Of a stretch of DNA of 64,000 bases, positions 46,066-56,834 are shown piece after piece. A program made the translations under genes and the position numbers. Position 1 is the stretch's first letter. Every line of letters starts with the position of its first letter. This DNA is from Takakia lepidozioides (taxonomy: Eukaryota; Streptophyta; Takakiopsida; Takakiales; Takakiaceae), in NCBI GenBank assembly GCA_030704615.1, contig CM060732.1, positions 65,699,053-65,763,052 on the forward strand, read 5' to 3'. A model generated the notes under the pieces. That model did not search any database, had not been told where the DNA came from, and saw only the letters and a program-made list of their open reading frames with translations.

Positions 46066-46222
46066 TCAGTCAATGGTGTCTAGGTCATAGAGCTTTTTGA
46101 ACATGTTGTTGTCATGTTTAAGTAATGCAGTTGGGAGATCATCTCCGGGCACAAATGAATCCAGCACTTTCCGGTACCACGACCTAAGGGAGGCTTGGAC
46201 TACATTGTCATGAGACCCAAAA
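46066..46222 (-). CDS. Right-arm copy of the conserved short ORF
   Basis: Minus strand. The frame through GSHDNVVQASLRSWYRKVLD, SFVPGDDLPTALLKHDNNMF and KKLYDLDTID to the stop is intact. Differences from 37,311-37,493 are base substitutions that keep it open. Confidence 0.4.
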
Positions 46223-46680
46223 ATCAGCACAATTTCATTCTTTCCAAAAGAGATTGTTATAAAAACGTTGTAGTTGCAGCCAACTCTAGGATCACATTTA
46301 CATCACTTTTAGACGAGATTATTTTGAAAGCTTAGATAATTTTAGGAGTTACTAGGATCAGCGGGGTGCTTATTATTACCGTATGGGTATTTTATTCACG
46401 TCACGTTGAACTTGCAAAAATCGTAATGAAATCATCAATAAATAAAGCTAAAAAAAACCCTTCCCCACATGCTTCTGCACACATATTGATCCTTCTCCAC
46501 CAAGCCAAGACCTCTCTCTTAAACCCATGCGTCTATTTAGCAGGTAATCTATCCCACTACTAAGACACTGCTTGTCAGCATTCATCCATAAACTTCCAAG
46601 TATGCAATATTAACCTTACCTTCAGTGTTTTTTTTTTTTTTTCATTTTTTCCAATATCGCAGGTTGGGGCCATGTGTATT

Positions 46681-48806
46681 TTAACCAGTGCCTATGTGGC
46701 CAGAATAACGAGGTGACATGGTTAGAAAAATGGTTATAATATATCAGGTGGCATGTTTTAACTAGGCCATGACAGTACAATTAGGCTCCTGATATTCAAC
46801 TACTGGCGCTGTTTGGCGATATTTTTGGATTTTACCCCCCATAATTCTTTTTTACAAGTAGCCAACCCATTTTCCAGGTTGAAATTTTTTTTCCAGAAAA
46901 AAAAACATTGCTTATCTTATATTGCACTAGCCATAATTGTTGTCTTTTTTCAGCTAATATAGCCACGCCACAAGCAATTGCCATCTACCCAAGGCAGCTA
47001 CTGGGCTAATTTTATTTGTTGTTCATGTTGGTTGGGCGCTTATTATTTCTTCACCTAAGGTACTTCAAAAAAATTATAACTGGTTGCAGAAGCATCACTT
47101 TGTGAAATTTTTGTCTAGTCTAAACTAGTCTACTTTCATTTATATCTTTTTTCATAGGAACTTTAAATTAGGTGTTGCAATTTATTTTTGTTGTCAACTC
47201 AATTTGAGATCACCCAAAAATTGGTTTCCAAACAAAACTGTTGTGTTTTGAAGATGAAAAATGAGAGTAAGATTACAGGGACAAAAGTGAGCCACTGTAG
47301 CATGCTTCTGCCACTCGTAAAGAACGTCGTCTTTTTTTAATGAGTAGTTTTAGTACGCTTATATGACTGTGGAAAGGTACATTATATTTGGCTCACTGCA
47401 TTACACCCAAATATAACATACTTTCCCCAATATAATGCACTGCCCCATAATTTTTTGTTTCTTTGCATGGGGTAAAGCCTCAATACCGAGGGAAAGACCA
47501 ATGACTGAGGACTAGGTAATGGGTGAGGCTAAAGCTTTACGCTAACACATCCAAATCAAACAATAGAGGTGTCAATAGAAGCCTAATTTTGCACCAAAAA
47601 GTGAAGCATCAAAGGCATGTGCCCATTGCATGATGTACATGTAGTGTGGACACATGATATAGAAGATCTTCATGAGAGCAAAACCTGCTCCGTGGATTTT
47701 GAGGCAGGTTGCCCAATAGCAAGCAAGGGGTGTAGGGTGGCCAAAATCTCCATACTACAAACCTAAGCTAGTCTAGCATCTCTGTAAGTTTGGACATGTT
47801 TGATTCTGAAACATCTATGGGATGATTCTCATCAGAATAGTTAAATGGCGGTGGAAAGAGGAAGATGTCAAGTGCTTGTGCCAACTATCCATTGTATTGG
47901 TAAGTGTATGGGCAATGTGGGCAGGCTACTACTTAATTTAGTTTAAGGCACATATGTTGAAACATGCATCCCCATTTAGAGAGGTTTTTTGTCCCTTGAG
48001 GCATATGCTAGTATGTTATTCAGTGCTTCATTGTTCAACATTTTTGGAATTGAGAAGATCATTTATCATATTTTTGGAATGCTGCAATTTTCATTACATG
48101 TGTGCGTGTGCGCGTGGTGTTGTTGTCATTCATCTGGGTTTGGTGAAATTCACTGAGTATATGCGTGTGGTTGTATGGTCACAAATATTTGAGCAGACTA
48201 GGCTGAAGGCAAGGCAAACATGAAATATCATGATGCTTTGGTTAAATATACAAGCATCATACATGTATTCAAATAGTGCCTGGACATTTCCTATCCCCAC
48301 AAATTAAATCAATTTCTAACATATATAGGACAATATGATTTGAAATTGCATGATAGCAACATGTGGTCCCTACTCAACCAATGTTGTCATCCAACAAGTG
48401 TTAGGTGGCAAGTAGACGTTGGTGTATTTAGTCATTTAAATGACCATGTTTTGGTAATTTATTTCACTTTAAAAAAAAATGGTAATATTTCGGATGTTAA
48501 ACCAATTTTGTAGTATAGGTTTGGAGCAAGTGCAGAATAGGTTCAAGTAGTGATTACGGTCTGGTTATTTAAATGACTACAAAGCAGTCCATGTCATGCC
48601 GCCATTGTCAGTTTCTGGTGATTGTCCCAAATAATAAGAGTCCTAAATCACAGTTGTCCAAAAAATGTTCTCCACCCTAAAAAAAAAATGCCATACCCCG
48701 GACCCAGTCCAAAAATGAGATGCATATATACATCCATAACATATGCCATACTATGACATTTGTAGCATGTAATGCTAAGGCATAGCATGCAATGGCACAT
48801 AGACAC
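46681..48806. other. Stretch without a recognised gene
   Basis: AT-rich, with a T-run at 46,628-46,642 just inside the arm. No supported coding frame; the 89-codon frame at 47,954 shows no domain. Confidence 0.45.
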
Positions 48807-49558
48807 CAGTGTTGTGTGGTTATTTGTTTTTTTTAATATTAGCCGATTACGGATGCTTAACTTGAACTTTATGTTCACATCCTCTGGTTCCGGGGTTTTG
48901 GAGATTCTCCGTTTATGATATCCTGCCAATTGGCAACAAATATGAAATTTAACCCATGTGGTTATGGACAAATGGAGTTTATGTCAGGAGGCCTCCAGCG
49001 GTTCAGTATCCGGTTATCAAACAAATCCAATTTTATTTAATAAAATAAAATAACCTAAACTTCAAAATCTAATGTATTAAAAATACTAATGAGAAACTAG
49101 TTACAAGAACATGGGAAGAGTGCTCTTAGGAGATTTTCTAATGTAGAAAATGCAAGTGTCCATTCAAATCTCAGAAAATGGGAATGCATCATAGAATATG
49201 AAGTTATAAATATGCATGCCCCTTCAAAACGTATGAGTAGAAATGAAATGAAGACAAGGCTAGGTCAAGACTATGACCCGCCTGGTTTATGTTGAGTGAA
49301 TGCAACAATCGGCTATTATCCGGATTATAGCCTCCGATTTTGAATGCCAGATATATGGGTTCATAACCTGCTTTCAACCACTAGTTCCGGTTCAAATCAA
49401 GGAAAAAAAAAACCCGCCGGATCTCAACAAAATTCGTATCCTATGGTTCTTAAGGGAGGCAGATATCTGGTATTTTGACCTCCGGCAGATCCACACATAT
49501 ATATCCGGGTTATGATCCGCCGGGGTTTGAGGCTGAATCAAATATCTGCGCAACACTG
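48807..49558. mobile_element. Non-autonomous hAT-like element 3 (752 bp)
   Basis: Starts CAGTGTTGTGTGGTTATTTG and ends AATATCTGCGCAACACTG. The flanks ATAGACAC (48,799-48,806) and ATAGATAC (49,559-49,566) form an 8-bp duplication with one mismatch. Its interior resembles element 2 in reverse orientation (TTTGATTCAGCCTCAAACCCC). Confidence 0.85.
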
Positions 49559-49873
49559 ATAGATACATGCACCTTAGGGCCTCTCATTGTTTAATAATAG
49601 GGTCATGAATGCATGGGCGGGCCCCGCCAGTACAACCCTTGGTGTGAGCTCATAAGCCCACCGCCCATTCACAGGTCGGCGAGATTCTGAAATTTTTCTA
49701 AGTCCTTGTTAATCTACCGTGGCGGACCTTCTAGCGGACTGGGCAGACCCTCCAACAGACCGACTCCAACCTTCTAGCAGACCCTCTAGACCGACGAGCG
49801 GACTGGCACCTCTGGCACCTCTCCAGTAGACTGGGCAAACCCCCTCCAGCAGACCGGCTTGGACCCTCCAGCA

Positions 49874-49961
49874 GACCGGCAGACCCTTCGACAAAATATA
49901 TAATTAATAACACACGTGACCGGCAGACCCTTCGACAAAATATATAATTAATAACACACGT
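49874..49961. repeat. Perfect 44-bp tandem duplication
   Basis: GACCGGCAGACCCTTCGACA followed by an AT-rich half ending ACACACGT occurs twice back to back without a mismatch, indicating a recent duplication. Confidence 0.95.
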
Positions 49962-49985
49962 TACTGCCACAATACAATGTAACAA

Positions 49986-50040
49986 GATTTGAACACCTCA
50001 CCTCATGTTTATCATTCATTGCTCTTAACCACCACACTAC
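49986..50040 (-). repeat. tRNA-like box pair inside the TIR element
   Basis: Minus strand: GTGTGGTGGTTAAGAGC (A-box-like, 50,037-50,021), then GGTGTTCAAATC (B-box-like, 49,997-49,986). Spacing is tRNA-like. It may be a SINE head carried by the DNA element; no cloverleaf could be drawn. Confidence 0.4.
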
Positions 50041-50282
50041 CCACCGCTTTTTGAAAATCCTTGCAATAACTAATGCTTTATGTGCATATTGTGGGCCCCA
50101 ACAGACTAGCTCATGTGTTTTGTGGGCCCAGCAAACCCGCTTGCCGGGTAGACCCAACAGCAGACTGGCGGGCATTGGCGGGGTCCGGGTAGGGGCGCTC
50201 CCACCCTCCGCGACCCCCTCTGCCACACGCGGGCCCCGCCGCTGCCACATGTGCGGGCATTCATGACCCTATTATTGTTAAA

Positions 50283-51278
50283 TGAGAAGCCACCTTAGGT
50301 ATGGCATTGCCTATGTGAGGGATAACAAGCGGCTAGTCGCGTAATGGTTCCACCCTAAAAGTCAAAAGAAATCCTTAAAATATTATATTAAAATAAGACA
50401 ATCACATATTCAAACTATATTTAAACATGTTCTGCATAAGAGAAAAAAATTATTTATTTATATTAAGTTGGGGACAGAGACCTTGATAGAACCTTATTGA
50501 TGTATGAATTAAATATTGATCTATTATATTACAAAATTGATAGATAGGCTTACTTTTCTTTATGCTTGATTTCTCCTCCCTCGATCCATACACCCTTCTG
50601 CTCCCCTCCTCCTTCTTCCTCAATTCAGGGTTCAACGCCCCTCCGTTCCACCACCGTTACATGTTCAAGACCCCCTAGGGTTCTAGGGCCGGTACGGCCT
50701 GCTGTGTTCCTTCGGGCTAGGGTTCATGCCCCACAGGCAGATTGCTAGCTCAGGTTAATTTTTCGGGGTGATTCCACTTACATGTAATTGTTTCGCTATC
50801 GAGAGTTTGCTCCCATCCTTACCTGATTTAGGTTATTACTCGTAACAAGTTCGTATGATATCAGGCATGGTCCACCACGCGATGGCAGCCCACGGGCACT
50901 CAAGGGTTTTATTTTTTCCCTTCAATAATTTCAGTAAAATTAGCAGGGCCACCGTCCCCTGTTCAGTTTTTTCTTTTTTCTTTTTCTTTTTTTTAAAATA
51001 AAAATAATGATCATACTCGCTGAAATACTGAAATATTTGCTGAAAATCCTGATGGAGATATTGAAACACTGAAACTTTGATGTACTGAAATGTTGTTTGC
51101 CTCCTTGGTTTAAAGTCTGTAGAGCCTTTTTCATGCGCACATAGCATCCTCACATGCTACAAGTGTTAGAAGAGGCATTCCCATCCCCCGGCCTTCCCAA
51201 GCAGAGGATAGACCAGAGCTTGAATTTGAGCCTATGTTAACAAAATTTGGAATGAAGCCCTGAGCACCATGTAGAAAC
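50283..51278. other. Stretch without a recognised gene
   Basis: Contains the second copy of the 20-base motif AACAAGCGGCTAGTCGCGTA (50,324), a pyrimidine-rich region near 50,568-50,625 followed by several AGGGTT words, and an AT/A-rich tract (50,965-51,005). Confidence 0.4.
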
Positions 51279-52095
51279 CAGTGTTGTGCGGTTCTTGCCA
51301 TACTGAAGGAACCTCCGGTTCCGGTTCCTTGGTATATTTAAAGAGGCGGTTCCGGTTCCAAAATTCATGGGTAGATTCCGGTTCCGGTTCCGGGTATTTT
51401 TTGGGAAGGAACCACCGGTTCCAGTTTCCAGTTCCGGTTCTCTATTTTTGAGTTTAAAAATATATATTAAATTTTTTATTGGTTTTTTATAAATCTGAAA
51501 ATGATTTGTGAATCCCCATTAGTTATATCAAATATTTTGACCATGTTGAAAAGAAACAACACAACATTCATATACAAATTTATGAAATAATAATAATGCA
51601 ATGTAAGCGAGTATAAATCAATGTGTGTAGAGTACACAAAGAAATTATTCTATCTCAAACAACTCGGCCTCTGCAATCAACTCCTTGTTGTCATCTAAGA
51701 GGACTTCCTCACTGTTCAAAAATTCGTTCATGGAAGAGCTCACCAACACGAGAGACGATACAACGTGTAAAACAAAAAAAACCCGCTGCCTACGCTGCTA
51801 CCTCCCCCTGCGCTGCTCCGGCCTCCCTCACGCGCTGAGGCGCTGCTCCCTCCCCTGCGCTGAAGTCACGCTACTGCAGCAGATCGCGCAGTTTGGAGGT
51901 GAGAGACGACAGATCTCTTAAATTAAAATAAAAAAAATAAAAAATAAAAAAAAACCCAAGTGCGGGAACCGGATCTAGAACCGCCACTGACCCCCCGGTT
52001 CCAGTTCCCAGCCGGTTCATGGAAAAACCCATACCCGCCGGTTCCGGTTCCAGTACCGGTTCCAACCCGCCTAAGCGGGTACCCGCACAACATTG
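51279..52095. mobile_element. Non-autonomous hAT-like element 4 (817 bp)
   Basis: Starts CAGTGTTGTGCGGTTCTTG and ends GGTACCCGCACAACATTG, flanked by an exact 8-bp duplication GTAGAAAC (51,271-51,278 and 52,096-52,103). Both subterminal regions are full of GGTTCCGGTTCC words in opposite orientation. An internal GC-rich part (51,775-51,900) may derive from captured sequence; no gene is recognised. Confidence 0.95.
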
Positions 52096-52103
52096 GTAGA
52101 AAC

Positions 52104-52571
52104 CAAAGATATAGACTTCCCCTAAAATCTCCCCTCTCTGTCTTTCTACCTACAGTGATGTGACTAGCACTGTAATAAGAGAAGATGTTTTACCAAGGCT
52201 CCCACCAACACCCCAATTCACTGTCTTCAGATTTTATTGGCTGTGAACGAGCACCTCGTGATTCTTGGTTGAGTTTCTATACCTTGATAGTCAAAACCCC
52301 ACTAGCTCCAGCCAGGTTATACCCAAACACAAATATGCCCTCAAGTTTTGTAAGGCATAGCCAGCACATCTCTCACCTTCCCTTTATCCATCCGACACTC
52401 TGTTTGGAAATTGTGGCTCTGCAGTGCCTAGGTAGAACAACAACGTCTTCGATAAATCCCTCTGAGCTTATGAGCAAGAATAAGATGCTTTGCATCTTTT
52501 TCGATTTTCAAAGGATTTTGTGTGCGGTATGAGCCAGCCCTAACCATATAGCAAGCCAGGTGGGTATTGAC
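52104..52571. other. Unique-looking stretch with an uncharacterised ORF
   Basis: A plus frame of about 115 codons (52,185-52,532) has no recognisable domain; coding status is unclear. Confidence 0.3.
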
Positions 52572-52665
52572 CAGTGTTGGGCGGTTCTTAGTTTTTTTAA
52601 TATCCGCCGGGTCCGGATACTTGACAAATTAGTGCATTTCTAATATCCGCCGGTTATACTGTGAG
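52572..52665 (+). mobile_element. Single hAT-type terminus
   Basis: CAGTGTTGGGCGGTTCTTAG followed by AATATCCGCCGGGTCCGG subterminal words. No matching opposite end was found in the window, so it is a truncated copy. Confidence 0.5.
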
Positions 52666-53493
52666 GTAGAAATTAACGACGGTGTAGAATTAACAAACAA
52701 GTTCAATGGCATACTATTGTTCAGATTCCCTGGAGGTTGGGGAAGCATACCTGCCAACATCTGAAGCCCGGCATTGGGAAGTTGCATGCCCATTTCAATT
52801 CCAAAAAAGTACTCGATGATGTGCTGCATGATGCGAGGCCTCCCCCCCGACCACCGCAAAGGAACGAAAGGGACTGTTGTCTCCCAACTCCCGCAGGAGG
52901 CCACCGCAGCACGCTGCCATCTGCTGTACTCATGGAGGCAGGAGGGAATTATGAAGAGCGAGGGGACCCCAACAACATTAGCCTAACGTGCTCGTTATGA
53001 GATATGAGGACTTCCGTTAGGAATTGAGCTGCTACAGAGCCCAACTTGAGAATCACAATATATACCCTTCACTTATGGGTCTTAAGCTCCGGCCACACCT
53101 GGAGTTATAAAGGAAAGGAAGTTAAAATGAAGTTATAAAAAAATATTTTCGCTCTGTATCCACACCTGCCGGTGGTAGCTAACATCAGATTGGGGCGGAG
53201 ACAAGTTGATGTTAGGAAAATGGTAATGAACACTCAATGTTAAGTATTTATTTCATATACATTGAAACGACCAGTGTTAAGCTATCACCACAAAAACAGG
53301 CCAAATAACACGGTGTTATGTAGCATTCCCTACGTTTCCCCCCTTTTGGCATTCCCTATGTTCCCCTAAGTTTCCTCGCGATCACCCATACCTCCTTCGT
53401 CACCCCCCCCCCCCATCATCTTCGCTCTATTCGCAATACTCTGTCTATGCTCTACACGGTACAGTTGCAGGCTCTACACGGTACAATCCTGCG

Positions 53494-54921
53494 ATGGAGG
53501 CGATGGACCAGACAGGCAAAAACGGCGAAGGACACGACGATCAAAATGAAGAGCAAGCTCCTCCGAATAGTATGTACAATCTTCGCCCATTGAATTCAAT
53601 ATTCGTTGAAGTTCTTTTGGATTTCAATTCTTGAATCTGTCACAACACATTAAATAATTAGAAGATGTGAACAGGAGGAGGCCATGCATCAAGAGGGAGA
53701 GGTCAAGGGTCCAGAGAGGTGGGAGAGTAGGAAAGGGGAAGAGAATAATGTCTGATGAAAATGCGCAACAAAATTCTGAAACCTTTGAAGGCGGACAAAG
53801 AAAGGCCAAAATCAGACAGCCCAATTGGGAACATGCAGGGATCATATCATTGATCAATGCGAAAAGAGACGAGTATTTTGCAAGTCTGGACATGGTGGAC
53901 CCCCGCGACCAGTTTGAAACTGCAGTAGTCAAGTGGCGCAAGATTGCTGACAGTGTTATGAAAGATGGAAATTCCCCACACCCCCGCAATGGCCCGGCGT
54001 GTAAAGACAAGTGGGGATCAATATATGGAGACTTCAAAAGAATTCATGACTATATGCAGGGGACGGGCCACAATGAGGTATACTTGGACTTGAGTCCGGC
54101 TGAGAAACTGGGCTTCAATCTACCCAGACATTATAGTTTATGGGGATCAGACCCATTTTCCACCCACCGCATGCTCGTGATCTCATGCAAAAGGGGACAA
54201 TGTCTACGTCCCACCTGCTATCTAGTATCCATTTACTAGACTCGGATACATCAGATCATGTACAACAAAAAGTACTGCCTCCAAATCATGGTGAAGAGAC
54301 AGTCAATTACATACCACGAGCAACACCGATATGGAAGGGTCTACCAATTCAACCTCAGTTAGGAAAAATGAGTCCAAGAACACTCCCCTTGCCTCTGCTC
54401 ATGTCACTCCCCTTGTCTATGGTGGTACTCAAGAATGCCCAATTGAGTTCAGTACTGGGTTTCAAGCTGCAATGGCAGATGCCATGAGGCAGCCAATGTT
54501 CACTGACAACTCAGACTGTTCAATTCAATTCATGTTGAAGGCACCCAATCGGCAACCAGTGGGCAGCATTGGGGTGAAAAAAAAATCCTCCTCAGCTCAC
54601 ACTAGCATGGTGGACGCTACGGAGAAGGGTAACAAAATGCTTGCTAAATCTCTGGACAAAATCCGAGAGTCTCAAGAGGCTGTGATCAACAAACAACTTG
54701 AATACTACAAGCAACACGACGAAGAAACTAATCAAACGCAGCGCAACGTGGTAGAGACAATATTTGGCCTGACCCAGATAATGGGAATGACATTTGGGCG
54801 ACATGCGAGCAATGCAACTACATCAACATCCAACTATAATGCACCTTGTCAGAATGACAACAACAATATGAATAGTCGTGCACCTTCTCCCGATGACAAC
54901 AACAATGCAGAAGAACTCTGA
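53494..54921 (+). pseudogene. PIF/Harbinger ORF1: Myb/SANT (trihelix)-like DNA-binding protein
   Basis: Exon 1 (53,494-53,569) starts at ATG and joins in phase to exon 2 at 53,662 through a GT-AG intron (GTATGT...TTAG). Exon 2 has a basic region (IKRERSRVQRGGRVGKGKR) and then a Myb/SANT-like fold: QPNWEHAGIISLINAKRDEY, VKWRKIADSV, GPACKDKWGSIYGDFKRIHDY. Downstream is a Gln/Asn-rich tail with a coiled region (KSLDKIRESQEAVINKQLEY). The frame changes twice (about 54,165 and 54,330). In this family ORF1 binds the element ends and recruits the transposase. Confidence 0.8.
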
Positions 54922-55053
54922 CATCTGCTGAAAAATCCGAATTCTTTTGAATACAATGTCAGTATACATACTTGCAATTTTCAATGAGCAGTATATTCCC
55001 AAAGACATTTGAACTACATGACATTTGATGTACCTTTTTCACAGCATATTCCG

Positions 55054-56496
55054 CTACCTTGCAAGAAAGATTTCAAGGTTGGCCTTGATATTTTCTCCAC
55101 TTATTTCCTGACCTTCAACAGGCATGTGCATTGGATCTCTAGCAGGTCTATTAGGTCCAGCATGTCGAGGTTGAGGAGGTCCGTGTTGATATGCTCTTTG
55201 TTCTTGCTCAACTTCTTCATCTTCAGCCATCAATGCCATGATATGCTCCATATCAATTTCCTTGTGAGCAATTATCATATTATGTAGTAGTGCGCAACAA
55301 GTCACCATATCAGGAACTAGCGTAATATGGAGCTCTGTTTTTCCAAGTAACTCCCGAAAGGTGCATTTCAAGATCCCAAAAGTATGCTCAACTACTGATC
55401 ACGCTTATGTTTTCGGTTGAAAAGGGACTCAAGAACAGCATGTTGCCCCTCCTTGTGAGGGACTATAATCCATGTGAGCAATGAATACCCCTTATCGCCC
55501 AATAGATAAGGGGGCATAGCTTCTTGACATCCTCGGTCTGGATGAAACAACTCGCCATACATGGCTTTCCTATACAATCCAAATTTTCGTAATACGCGAG
55601 CATCATTAACCGAACCAAGGAACCCAACAAACAGGTCAAGAAATTGTTTATTGTTGTCCACCACAACTTGCATGACTATACCCACCACTTTTGTGGTAAT
55701 AGTAATCCTCAGAGAAAGGTCCTGAGGGTTTCAGAATATGGATTTGGCAGCCGTCTATGGCGCCATGAATGCTAGGTAGGCCACACCAATCTCGAAATTC
55801 CACCATCACAGTTTGCATCTTGTCTCCAGTTGACAATGATATGAGATATCTGAATTTTATGTTGATCGCTCTAACGATCTCACGAATCACTAAGGCCACA
55901 GCAGAACGTCCGATAGCAAATAATTCACTGTACATCAAGTAATTCGCTCATTGGGCTAATTTGTAGATCGTACATGCCACTCGTATTTCAACATGAACAA
56001 CTAATCGATACTTGATATTTTGTTTCTCTACAAGAGGACGCAGTTGCGCTGCAATATCAAAAAAGATGTGCTTGGTCATCCTGAAATGGTGAATCCACCT
56101 TTCATTGTCGAAAGTACCAAGAAGAAAATGCGTAAACCAAGTAGTCGATCGCGGTTTCACCCAATATCCTAGTTCAACGCCAATAGAACCAATATTACAT
56201 GCTACCCTGAAGTGATGTAAAATCACGACGTTCATCATCAGCTGCATTTTAGAGGTGACCGCATGAAATTGAGGCTCTGTATCTTGAGAATTTCCTGCTT
56301 CTACAATCTTGAAGACTGTATGGATCAAAAACAGCAAAAATGCTGGAGAGAAAAGCACGTGGGGAGCAAACGTATCCATTTCTACGCAAGAACAGCTAGC
56401 AAAATGAGAGCATCCAGAGAGCAAAAACAAACAAAGAAACAACGTTGGAAGAGTGAGGTAGAGGACTAGATGGGAGCGGGAGAGACAACGTAACAC
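55054..56496 (-). pseudogene. PIF/Harbinger DDE transposase (DDE_Tnp_4 type)
   Basis: Minus strand, several frames. The N-terminal part has a hydrophobic start and RWIHHFRMTKHIFFDIAAQL; then IGRSAVALVIREIV (helix-turn-helix-like). The catalytic core is GAIDGCQIHI (first Asp near 55,754), FLGSVNDARVLR (second Asp near 55,603) with LLGDKGYSLLTWIIVP, and VVEHTFGILK (Glu near 55,388), followed by CCALLHNMI. All three catalytic acidic residues are present, but at least three frame breaks or short introns separate the parts. It cuts and pastes the element at TWA targets. Confidence 0.9.
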
Positions 56497-56834
56497 TGAG
56501 TTGTCATCCCGCGGCCATCACACCAGGTATGAATGAGTAGACGTGATGGTAGGGCCACCAGGAGAGCCACGTACCACCAGCGCTCGAGTGTGAACGGGAA
56601 GGAGTTTACATGAATGATAACTCAATATTAAAGGCAGCTAAATTAGGGTTTCGTACGACATGCGGATAAGTTGGTGTTAACTCTGGTCTTAACATTTTTC
56701 CTAACTTGAGGTGTGGCCCGAGCTTTATCCAATCAAGGTACATTCAAGTTAACTTTTAAGTGGGGCAGGATTATTTGCTTCATGTAGGTATTATCTTGTG
56801 GAGGTATATATCCCAAACTAGGCGATATGCAGGT

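Larger units (their letters stand above)
43637..46680 (-). repeat. Right arm of the ~9.8 kb inverted repeat
   Basis: Reverse complement of 36,881-40,445, lacking the captured gag fragment and a short indel. It contains the hAT-type terminus (ends 44,245), a piggyBac-like remnant on the plus strand (45,206-45,800) and the conserved short ORF on the minus strand. Confidence 0.93.
49595..50274. mobile_element. TIR element with 8-bp duplication (680 bp), hAT-like
   Basis: Terminal inverted repeat TAATAGGGTCATGAATGC / GCATTCATGACCCTATTA, exact over 18 bases. It is flanked by TTGTTTAA (49,587-49,594) and TTGTTAAA (50,275-50,282). The interior has CCAGCAGACCGG-type words, a 44-bp tandem duplication and a tRNA-like box pair. 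No transposase. Confidence 0.8.
53085..56724. mobile_element. PIF/Harbinger element, complete with both ends (3,640 bp)
   Basis: Terminal inverted repeats of 23 bp with three mismatches: AGCTCCGGCCACACCTGG on the left and the complement of AGCTCGGGCCACACCTCA on the right. They are flanked by TTA (53,082-53,084 and 56,725-56,727), the 3-bp target duplication typical of PIF/Harbinger. It carries the two family genes in converging orientation: a Myb/trihelix-like ORF (plus) and a DDE transposase (minus). Both have frameshifts, so the copy is probably inactive unless the assembly is at fault. Confidence 0.95.

Noticed and set aside
49986-50040. True tRNA gene
   Set aside because: Only A- and B-box-like words; no cloverleaf can be folded.
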